Part shown: positions 6,708 through 13,666 of the stretch, piece after piece
Numbering within the stretch: the first letter of the stretch is position 1
Layout: every line of letters starts with the position of its first letter
NCBI GenBank assembly: GCA_035256745.1
Contig: DATEXQ010000003.1
Span: forward strand, 1 to 18,671
Length of the DNA stretch: 18,671 nt
Reading direction: 5' to 3'
From: DATEXQ01 sp035256745
GTDB taxonomy: Bacteria > Patescibacteriota > Microgenomatia > UBA8517
Program-made: the position numbers and the translations under genes
The notes under the pieces: generated by a model
The model's input: only the letters and a program-made list of their open reading frames with translations
The model's database searches: none
What the model was told of the DNA's origin: nothing

Positions 6708-9438
6708 CTTTTTCCCACCAGCCAAATACCCTCTTACCAGTTTTCGCAAACAATGCCGTAAAAGGTTTAACTAATAATCTAAAAAGCTTCTGGTTTAAAA
6801 ATATTCCATCTATTACCAAAGCCAAACCAAAAACAGTCAATCCAAAAAATAACCAATTATCTAACCTTCCTTTATATTTAAAAACCATCTCAAAATTACC
6901 CTCTACAACATCACTCGGTAACCTGACATACATAAAATCGGGTCCGGCAGGATAAATCTTTAAATTCCGAGATTTTGTTCCTGAACTTGCATTCGCAACC
7001 CAGCCACCATAGTTATTTTCCTTAAACAAAACTCCTCGCGCATTGCTTGAAAATAAAATAATCTTTTCGGATTTTGGACGATTAAACTTAAACGCAGGAG
7101 TCTCCTGTTTAGTAACCCCAAACTCGTTGTCAAGTAAATTTTTGAATATATTTATTTCATTCTGGGCATTGGTATGAAAATAGTGTGTTCGATAAAAGAA
7201 ATTTATACCTGACCAAATGAATTTTCCCCTACCAATAGTTCTCTCTGCCACCAAAATCTTATCATTGATTGCTAATTCAAGAGTACCTCCTGGCTTAATC
7301 TGGGTAGTATAATCAACTCCCCAATAAGAACCTTCATAAGTTAAAGGTGAAAGTTGTGTAAAATCTACTTGGTTAAAGGTGTTCCCTTTGGTAGTTACCT
7401 GCCATTCAGTCCCCACAGTTCCTATCGTTATTTTCTCTATGGGAAATATTTCTGGTAAGGTGGGTAAATATTTTTCTGGGGAATCAGAACCTGTTTCTAC
7501 AAGTACAACTCCTCCATTTTTAACAAAATTTTCGATCTTTCCCCAAGAAGCCAAGTGCTTCTCTTTATCTTTTTCTCTATAAGAATAGATTATCAGTCCG
7601 TCGATATCGGATAAGTCACCATCTTTTACATCCTCTAAGCGCTCTTGTAAATGAATAGGAATAACAAATTTAGAATTATAAACCAGGATGCCTAAATTTC
7701 TTAAAAAGGAGTCATAACCCTGTCTTGAGCCAATGAACCCGATTACTTTGGCATTAGAAGGTACCACTATGGAAGAGGTGTATTCATCTTTAACTCTTAA
7801 CATCATGTCACCATTTTTAATACTCTTTTTACCAATGTACGGGCTATCCTCTCTGGTAAACCATGAAGCCAATAGTCCTGGTGTGCACGGACAAGAAAAC
7901 ATGTACTTTGTAGCGTACCAATCAATCAAATATAAAGATTGTTGTTCAGCAACGTAGGGATTTAAACGACCTTTAGTTTGGGATTCATCAGCCAGAGCCG
8001 CATCATACCAGGCATACCAATTGACATTCTTCCATGTTGAAAAATGAAAACCACCTCTGTTTTGTGGTAAACGAGAAATAAATCCCAAAGCCAAATTTTG
8101 AGCATAATCCATGGCATAAAACCGATACTGAAGATCAGATTCTTCGAAAAATAATAAATCTGTATTGGTTAATGATAAAAATGGTTTCGACCAAATCGCG
8201 ACTGTATCACTAGCCAAATTATCAGTTTTAACTGTTGAGAAAATATCACCCGGCATAAAATTGAAAATTTGCTTTAAAGGTATTATAAGACAGGTTAGTG
8301 AAATAGCCGGAATAATTATAATGCTGAGAAATATTGATATCCCCTTTTTTATTTTTCCGAATCCAAAAGTAGCTTCTGGAGATACTAAAGTTGCAGTAAG
8401 CGCGAGCAAAGATATCACAAACATCCAGGATATTCTGTGAGAGAAGAAGATTCCACCTAATGGATTTTTACCCAAATATGTGGCTCCAACAAAAGCAAAA
8501 AAATAAATAATGAAACCCAAAAAGGGCAAGAAAAATTTATTAATATTTTTAATGAATATAATTCCAACAATAAACGAAGTCGCTGCTACAACAAAAAGCT
8601 GAGCATTTAGGGTTGAAAACAGAAAAGAAAAAAGTTCTTTTTGCGCGGTATACACAGGTACCATCCACTGATGACCCCCTTCAAATAACTTCGTATAAAT
8701 ATCCGGAAGTATTGCAATAGACATTAGCATTCCGGAAATCACAAAAAATTTTAATGCCAGCTTAAACTTGCTTTTTACATTAAATAAACCAACAGTCGAG
8801 GTAGATATAAAAACTAAAAAAATTCCTGCACATATCAATGTAATAAGAGTTCCAACCCCTGGATGAGTAAAAACAGCCAAAGCAAGTGAAACAGCCGCTA
8901 AATAAAAACTTTTTAACTCATTCCTTTTAAAAAATCTGACCAAGAAATACATTGTTAACGGAAAAAATGTTTGCGAGATGGAGGAAAGTACAACTCCAGA
9001 AGAAAAAAGCGGAACATAAATATTTCCTGTTTTTAAAAGAATTAAAGCAAGGCCTCCTGACAACAAATAATTCCTCGACAATTCATAAAACAAAAGATAA
9101 GAAAAGGCAATGAAAAGAAAAAGAAAAGCGAGTATATATATCTTTGTTGCTGGCATTATACCAAGCCATGAGACTAAAGGTTGAATAACATAGAAGTGCA
9201 GCCAACTCGTGTCAACTACTCTAGGCATTCCTTCGAAAGCTTGAAACTTCCAGGCTGAAACAGGAAAAGCTAGGTTATTCCGAAACTCTTGGGTGTAATA
9301 CATAAAATTTAAGGTGTCGTTACCCAAGGGGAGGTCGTGATAATAAAAAAGCTTGGCAATAGGAAGGAAAGCAATATAGAGTCCAACTATGATGAGAACA
9401 TGGATAAAAATAGACAAAATTCTTTTAATTAAATTCAT
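6694..9438 (-). CDS. GT-C-like polytopic membrane protein with GATase-like domain (914 aa)
   Basis: Resembles the 'PTPS-related' (PF10131-type)/YfhO-like membrane families, whose N-terminal parts look like GT-C glycosyltransferases using lipid-linked sugars. A helix at about 9-30 precedes an outside loop with PLGND (D41) and WKFQAFEG (63-70). About ten further helices run to roughly residue 400. A soluble region follows, with CPC at C516-C518. A GATase-like Rossmann segment (about 560-660) carries IGFIGSRQGYDSF and KNGGVVLVETG, then GRGKFIWSGIN. A beta domain has FKENNYGGW and AGPDFMYVRLP. A last helix (about 858-880) leads into a cytosolic tail ending GWWEKDEEI. No cysteine nucleophile is evident in the GATase-like part, so it is probably non-catalytic. 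Its start overlaps the 909-residue paralog as ATGA. Sugar and acceptor are unknown. Confidence 0.75.
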   Translation of the reverse strand: MNLIKRILSIFIHVLIIVGLYIAFLPIAKLFYYHDLPLGNDTLNFMYYTQEFRNNLAFPVSAWKFQAFEGMPRVVDTSWLHFYVIQPLVSWLGIMPATKIYILAFLFLFIAFSYLLFYELSRNYLLSGGLALILLKTGNIYVPLFSSGVVLSSISQTFFPLTMYFLVRFFKRNELKSFYLAAVSLALAVFTHPGVGTLITLICAGIFLVFISTSTVGLFNVKSKFKLALKFFVISGMLMSIAILPDIYTKLFEGGHQWMVPVYTAQKELFSFLFSTLNAQLFVVAATSFIVGIIFIKNINKFFLPFLGFIIYFFAFVGATYLGKNPLGGIFFSHRISWMFVISLLALTATLVSPEATFGFGKIKKGISIFLSIIIIPAISLTCLIIPLKQIFNFMPGDIFSTVKTDNLASDTVAIWSKPFLSLTNTDLLFFEESDLQYRFYAMDYAQNLALGFISRLPQNRGGFHFSTWKNVNWYAWYDAALADESQTKGRLNPYVAEQQSLYLIDWYATKYMFSCPCTPGLLASWFTREDSPYIGKKSIKNGDMMLRVKDEYTSSIVVPSNAKVIGFIGSRQGYDSFLRNLGILVYNSKFVIPIHLQERLEDVKDGDLSDIDGLIIYSYREKDKEKHLASWGKIENFVKNGGVVLVETGSDSPEKYLPTLPEIFPIEKITIGTVGTEWQVTTKGNTFNQVDFTQLSPLTYEGSYWGVDYTTQIKPGGTLELAINDKILVAERTIGRGKFIWSGINFFYRTHYFHTNAQNEINIFKNLLDNEFGVTKQETPAFKFNRPKSEKIILFSSNARGVLFKENNYGGWVANASSGTKSRNLKIYPAGPDFMYVRLPSDVVEGNFEMVFKYKGRLDNWLFFGLTVFGLALVIDGIFLNQKLFRLLVKPFTALFAKTGKRVFGWWEKDEEI
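6714..6719 (-). promoter_or_regulatory. Shine-Dalgarno of the methyltransferase gene, embedded in coding sequence
   Basis: GGTGGG lies 6 bases before the ATG at 6707. It is made by the two tryptophan codons (TGG TGG) of the C-terminal GWWEKDE tail of the upstream membrane protein, and the ATG itself is read across that tail's KDE codons. One stretch of DNA therefore encodes the tail and starts the next gene. Confidence 0.55.
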
Positions 9439-12164
9439 ATTTCACTTTTTTTATACAGCTTTCTTATTAGTAGATATGAAATACTTACGACCATGCCAAT
9501 AAAAACAATGGCTGAAACTATACCTCCAACCATTATAGTCCAATGTAAGTTGTGGGATAAAGTAACTTTTGTAGTGCCAGCCGGTAAATAAACAAGCATT
9601 AAAGCCGGTCCCCCATAGTAATAGTCAAGTTTATTATTTCCGCTTTTTGCCTGCCAACTCGGATAAAAAGATTCGCGAAAATAGAGCCATGTTGGAGTTG
9701 ATTGACCTTCGAGTGCTATTTCAATTTTTTCCGGACCTCTGCGCTTCAAGTTTATCGGAAAGGTTTGTGAAGTATCTTCCCCTTTTTCCAACCAACTCTT
9801 CACCAAGGTACCTGCTCTAGTTTCTTTCATTTGTGCCATACCTACTAAATTTAAACCTGTCCAAATAATTTCCCCTTTTCCGTATGGCATTTTAGCCGCC
9901 AAAACTTCACCTGTTAGGTCATCAGTTATAAGAGGCGATGCTTGTTGCCTTAAATTCTCCCTTTTAACAACCGCTGCTCCCCAATTATCCCCATCCCATT
10001 TTGGTGGGTTCCAAAAGGTAATGATATCTGACAGGTTAGGAGCACTGCTTGTAAGCTGCCACTTCGTAAATTTCTGCCAATCTGTTACTGAAACCGGCAT
10101 CCAGTCAGGAAGATTTTCTTTTTTCCAGAAAGGAGCAGTATATTCCCAGCCCGTGTCGATTACTATCCTTCCTCCATTTTCTAAAAACTTTTTAATACGC
10201 TTGTCAGTTTCTCTTGCATTTTTATACTCTTCTCCCCAAAAAAATATAGTAGAAAAACGAGTTAATTCATCTTCATTAAAATATTCTATCCCCCTACCCC
10301 CGTCTACAATAAATGCTTTGTTATAATCCAATCCACCATTTACTAAAAGCTGCCACCACTTAAAATAGGCATCCTGCTTCTGATCGCCAAAAAATAAAAT
10401 CGCTGGCCGATTGCTGTGGGTTGCTAATCCGACTGGATAAGTTGAATACGGAGACTGATGAATTTCTATAGTGCCATATTGGGAAGTGACTGGCCAATTG
10501 GCAAAGGAAGCAGTTATTTCCGGCTCGTTGCTATCAAGAATCAAGTAATCTAGACCAAACCAATTAGCCATCTGTTCAATCTTCTCTTTGTTACCTTTTC
10601 CTTTATAATATGCATCGTTATGATAACTTAAAAAGTCAATTGGTATCTTAGTAATAAAATTGCTTGATTGCAAAATTGAGACTGGAGACACTAAACCCCA
10701 ATACTGTATATCATTACCTCTTCTTGGAGTAATATCTGCCCTGACATTATCTCCTTCTGGAATAAGGCTAGCTACTTTTTTCATAAAATCTCCACCCGCT
10801 ATTTCTTGTTTCGTTGGTGAAAAGATAGCTTTGAATCTACTTTTAATTATCTCTATAGCAGGCTTTTGACAATCAACATCTGTTCCATATGCCTCTGGGC
10901 CATAACTTGAATCACAATACCCCAAATACCCAGAAGGTAGTCTGTCTAATTTCCAGACTAATAGGACTGTGATAAAAACAGATAGTACAATTACCAAAGC
11001 TGATTTTGCTAATCCCTTATTTAACTTGCAGAAAATCAAATCCGAAAAAGCATATACCCCAAAAGACGCAATTATTGGTAAAAAGATGATAGTTATAAGA
11101 ATTGCTCTTGTATTAACAAGCGAGAAAAAAAAGACAAACATCCGGACTATATCTGGGACAATGCTTTTTGCAATTGACTGAAGGAAAAAAAATACACTTA
11201 TTAAAAAAAGGTTAATTATCAGTTTGTTTTTTCTGACTACTCCTAAAATAATTCCTATAAGGCATAAAATCAAAACAGGTAGGGCAAAGAAACTAAAAAA
11301 GATATCGTGTACCTGATTGGTAAACCCTTGTATTCCGAAATATATTTTCCAAGGAACGATAGGCAAACTTGTTAAATCGAAATAATCAACTCTACCTTTT
11401 AAAACACGTTCATTATAAAAGGTAAAAGGTACCCACCAGAAGGAAGATAATAATAATGAAAGAAAAAGTATTCTAAAATAGTATTTTATCCTAGTAAAAA
11501 AATTCAAAACTTTCGGGGAAAACAAAAGAGCATAGATCAAAGCTGCCTCGGCCACTAATACACCGGTAACCAGGTGGAACCAATAAGCCAAAGCTAAAGC
11601 AATAGAGGCCAAAAATGTATAAAGTGAGACTTTTATCTTATTATCTTGGTTATTTGTATAGAGAGCTTTATGCAGGAAAATAAAAAATAGTGGGACAAAG
11701 ATAAAACTTTCCTGGAACGAAAACAACCCAACTCTTGCATCCCATATCCAGGAAATATTTGATAAAAGAAAAAACAGTCCCGCTAAGATTCCCCAAAAAG
11801 GCGCAATAATCATCCAGCCTAAAACCATAATCCCCACACTGGTGGCATATATGCTCAACCATTGCCAAAAGTGCATAGCCTGAATAGGCAGCCATCCGAA
11901 AAGTCTTGCCGTCATTGCAGGAAACCAATAAGCACCATAATTTATTCCTACCAGAGACAAACCCGCACCATAATTAGGTTCCCATAAAGCTGCTTTAGGC
12001 CAGTATTGATAAAGGTAGTTAATGTGGAATAGAGCGTTAGCCGAATCTCCTCCTTTAAGAGGATAAACTAGATAACCCCCACCTAAATACAAACTAACTA
12101 CTCCTAAAAATATTAAACCAATTAAAATCCAAACAAATTTTTTCCAGAAATCCGACTTAAACAT
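9435..12164 (-). CDS. GT-C-like polytopic membrane protein with GATase-like domain (909 aa)
   Basis: Paralog of the 914-residue neighbour with the same domain order. An N-terminal helix at about 11-30 is followed by an outside loop with PLKGGD (D40) and WEPNYGAG (61-68). Many helices run to about residue 405. A soluble region begins with a cysteine pair (C417, C432) that could form a disulfide. The GATase-like segment (about 585-690) has PAILFFGDQKQDAYF and ENGGRIVIDTG, then GKGEIIWTGLN. The beta domain has FRESFYPSWQA and GGPALMLVYLP, a YfhO-like signature, and a final helix follows. It lacks the GWWEKDE tail found in two paralogs and ends LYKKSEI. As the first gene of its operon it starts 74 bases from the divergent radical SAM gene. 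There is no Shine-Dalgarno; a TATAGAAT box lies 8 bases before the ATG. Likely role: transfer of a lipid-linked sugar outside the membrane (inference). Confidence 0.75.
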   Translation of the reverse strand: MFKSDFWKKFVWILIGLIFLGVVSLYLGGGYLVYPLKGGDSANALFHINYLYQYWPKAALWEPNYGAGLSLVGINYGAYWFPAMTARLFGWLPIQAMHFWQWLSIYATSVGIMVLGWMIIAPFWGILAGLFFLLSNISWIWDARVGLFSFQESFIFVPLFFIFLHKALYTNNQDNKIKVSLYTFLASIALALAYWFHLVTGVLVAEAALIYALLFSPKVLNFFTRIKYYFRILFLSLLLSSFWWVPFTFYNERVLKGRVDYFDLTSLPIVPWKIYFGIQGFTNQVHDIFFSFFALPVLILCLIGIILGVVRKNKLIINLFLISVFFFLQSIAKSIVPDIVRMFVFFFSLVNTRAILITIIFLPIIASFGVYAFSDLIFCKLNKGLAKSALVIVLSVFITVLLVWKLDRLPSGYLGYCDSSYGPEAYGTDVDCQKPAIEIIKSRFKAIFSPTKQEIAGGDFMKKVASLIPEGDNVRADITPRRGNDIQYWGLVSPVSILQSSNFITKIPIDFLSYHNDAYYKGKGNKEKIEQMANWFGLDYLILDSNEPEITASFANWPVTSQYGTIEIHQSPYSTYPVGLATHSNRPAILFFGDQKQDAYFKWWQLLVNGGLDYNKAFIVDGGRGIEYFNEDELTRFSTIFFWGEEYKNARETDKRIKKFLENGGRIVIDTGWEYTAPFWKKENLPDWMPVSVTDWQKFTKWQLTSSAPNLSDIITFWNPPKWDGDNWGAAVVKRENLRQQASPLITDDLTGEVLAAKMPYGKGEIIWTGLNLVGMAQMKETRAGTLVKSWLEKGEDTSQTFPINLKRRGPEKIEIALEGQSTPTWLYFRESFYPSWQAKSGNNKLDYYYGGPALMLVYLPAGTTKVTLSHNLHWTIMVGGIVSAIVFIGMVVSISYLLIRKLYKKSEI

Positions 12165-12172
12165 CTTTTTTT

Positions 12173-12180
12173 ATTCTATA
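12173..12180 (-). promoter_or_regulatory. Candidate -10 box for the 909-aa gene, leaderless start
   Basis: TATAGAAT on the minus strand ends 8 bases before the ATG at 12164. With TATAGA as the -10 hexamer, transcription would begin near 12168, leaving almost no leader. No clear -35 and no Shine-Dalgarno are seen. The same octamer serves the opposite strand in this 74-base gap. Confidence 0.45.
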
Positions 12181-12223
12181 CCCAATATACTTTATACCTT
12201 ACTACTAAAAATAACATTTTAGT

Positions 12224-12231
12224 TATAGAAT
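12224..12231 (+). promoter_or_regulatory. Candidate -10 box for the radical SAM gene, leaderless start
   Basis: TATAGAAT on the plus strand ends 7 bases before the GTG start at 12239. TATAGA or TAGAAT as the -10 would place transcription start at 12236-12238. No purine-rich Shine-Dalgarno precedes the GTG. Together with the box on the other strand it forms an inverted pair 43 bases apart. Confidence 0.45.
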
Positions 12232-12238
12232 ATACATT

Positions 12239-13666
12239 GTGAAACCAAAAGTAATCCTAGTACACCCCCCTATGTATCTTAAGTCACTTTACGGTTACTT
12301 GGCAGAAGCAGGCAATGAACTTCCTCCACAAGGGTTATGTTCTCTTGCAGCTGTTCTTAGGGAAAAAGGCTTTCAACCAGTTATAATCGACGCTACAGCT
12401 GAAAAATTGAATCTAAGGGAAACTCTTAACAGAATTCGAAAAGACTTACCAGCGCTTTTGATTGGTTTTAGCGTCTATTACGTTTCCGAAGAAGCTGTCT
12501 CGCTTCTCGCAAAATCACTAAAAAAAATAAATCCGAATATTCCTATCGTTGTTGGTGGTGGTCACATGACTATGTGTGCTGAGCAAGTTATGAAAAGACA
12601 TCCAGAATTCGATGTTGCGGTTATAGGCGAAGGTGAACAAACAATTGTTAGTCTGACCAAAACTCTACAAAAGAAAAAGGACATAGCTTTAGTAAAAGGG
12701 ATTATCTTCCGCAAAAAAGTTAACATGGTAAGAACTCTACCCCAACCTTTCATTAAAAACTTAGATAGTCTGCCATTTCCTGCATGGGATCTGCTACCTG
12801 AATTAACAAAAAACTATATACCTGCAGGAGATAGTCTTAAAAGATGGCCTTCAACTGGTTTGGTTACCTCCCGCGGTTGTCCGGGAAACTGTTTCTTTTG
12901 TAATAAAAACGCTTTTGGCAGTATTGTTAGGCAAAATAGTCCTGAATATGTAATAGATGAAATCAAAAATATGCAGCTAGCTTTTGGCATTAAAGATATA
13001 TATTTCCAAGACGATACTTTTGTAGCCAACCGAGACTGGGTTATCAATTTTTGCCGTCTCTTAATAAAAGAAAAACTCGATTTAACTTGGGCTTGCCACG
13101 CTAGAACTAATTTAGTCGATTTACCTCTTTTAAGGTTAATGAAAAGGGCTGGTTGCTGGCAAATAAGTTTTGGTATTGAATCCGGAAGCCAAAAAGTATT
13201 AAATGCCATTAACAAACAAATAACAGTTAGCCAGCATAAAAAAGCTTTAAAAATGTGTCAGAAAACTGGTATTGCAGTTAAAGGATTATTTATGGTCGGC
13301 TCATTCGGAGAAACCCAAAAAACCTTGCAAGAAACCAAACGCTTTATCAAGGAAAATTACCTAACCGACTTCCATGCAACTTTTTTTACTGTTATTCCAG
13401 GCACCATGGCGGAAAAGATTTGGCCTCGTTTCGGTAAAATTCTTAAAAGCAAGACTCCACCTATGATGACTAGGCCTTCTTTTATACCTGTTGGTTTAAC
13501 AAAATCCAACCTTAAAAGAGCTCAAAAACAATTTTTGTTATCTTTCTATTTACAACCACGTATTTTTTGGTATTTTTTTAAGAAACTCGGATCCCTCCAC
13601 ATCAGAAAAAAGATTTTTGAAAGCGTCTTAGCTCTTGCTCGCTATAGTCTGGCAAGAAATTATTGA
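12239..13666 (+). CDS. B12-binding-domain radical SAM protein (475 aa)
   Basis: The only plus-strand gene. Residues 1 to about 150 form a cobalamin-binding-type Rossmann domain (VILVHPPMYL at 5-14, VVGGGHMTM at 104-112, VAVIGEGEQT at 126-135). The canonical DxHxxG cobalamin motif is not obvious (IIDATAEKL), as in many members. The radical SAM core has TSRGCPGNCFFCNKN with cluster cysteines C214, C218 and C221, then QDDTF, FGIESGSQKVL and a basic C-terminus. Family members perform methylations or other radical chemistry on lipids, antibiotics and cofactors; the substrate here is unknown. The start is GTG. It is divergent from the 909-residue gene, and its stop overlaps that of the 877-residue gene by 7 bases, tail to tail. 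It interrupts a run of membrane-protein paralogs and may modify the same glycan or lipid (inference). Confidence 0.9.
   Translation: MKPKVILVHPPMYLKSLYGYLAEAGNELPPQGLCSLAAVLREKGFQPVIIDATAEKLNLRETLNRIRKDLPALLIGFSVYYVSEEAVSLLAKSLKKINPNIPIVVGGGHMTMCAEQVMKRHPEFDVAVIGEGEQTIVSLTKTLQKKKDIALVKGIIFRKKVNMVRTLPQPFIKNLDSLPFPAWDLLPELTKNYIPAGDSLKRWPSTGLVTSRGCPGNCFFCNKNAFGSIVRQNSPEYVIDEIKNMQLAFGIKDIYFQDDTFVANRDWVINFCRLLIKEKLDLTWACHARTNLVDLPLLRLMKRAGCWQISFGIESGSQKVLNAINKQITVSQHKKALKMCQKTGIAVKGLFMVGSFGETQKTLQETKRFIKENYLTDFHATFFTVIPGTMAEKIWPRFGKILKSKTPPMMTRPSFIPVGLTKSNLKRAQKQFLLSFYLQPRIFWYFFKKLGSLHIRKKIFESVLALARYSLARNY

Noticed and set aside
6708..6749. In-frame TTG start for the methyltransferase, 14 codons upstream
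   Set aside because: The ATG at 6707 has a GGTGGG site at good spacing; the extra residues are just another-frame reading of the upstream gene's tail.
8165..8440. 91-codon plus-strand open frame
   Set aside because: Antisense to the membrane region of the 914-aa protein; no start signal or domain.
11668..11928. 86-codon minus-strand frame rich in Cys and Phe
   Set aside because: An alternative frame of the 909-aa gene's membrane region, which explains its composition.
12814..13215. 133-codon minus-strand frame opposite the radical SAM gene
   Set aside because: The radical SAM gene has an intact cysteine cluster and other motifs; this frame shows none.
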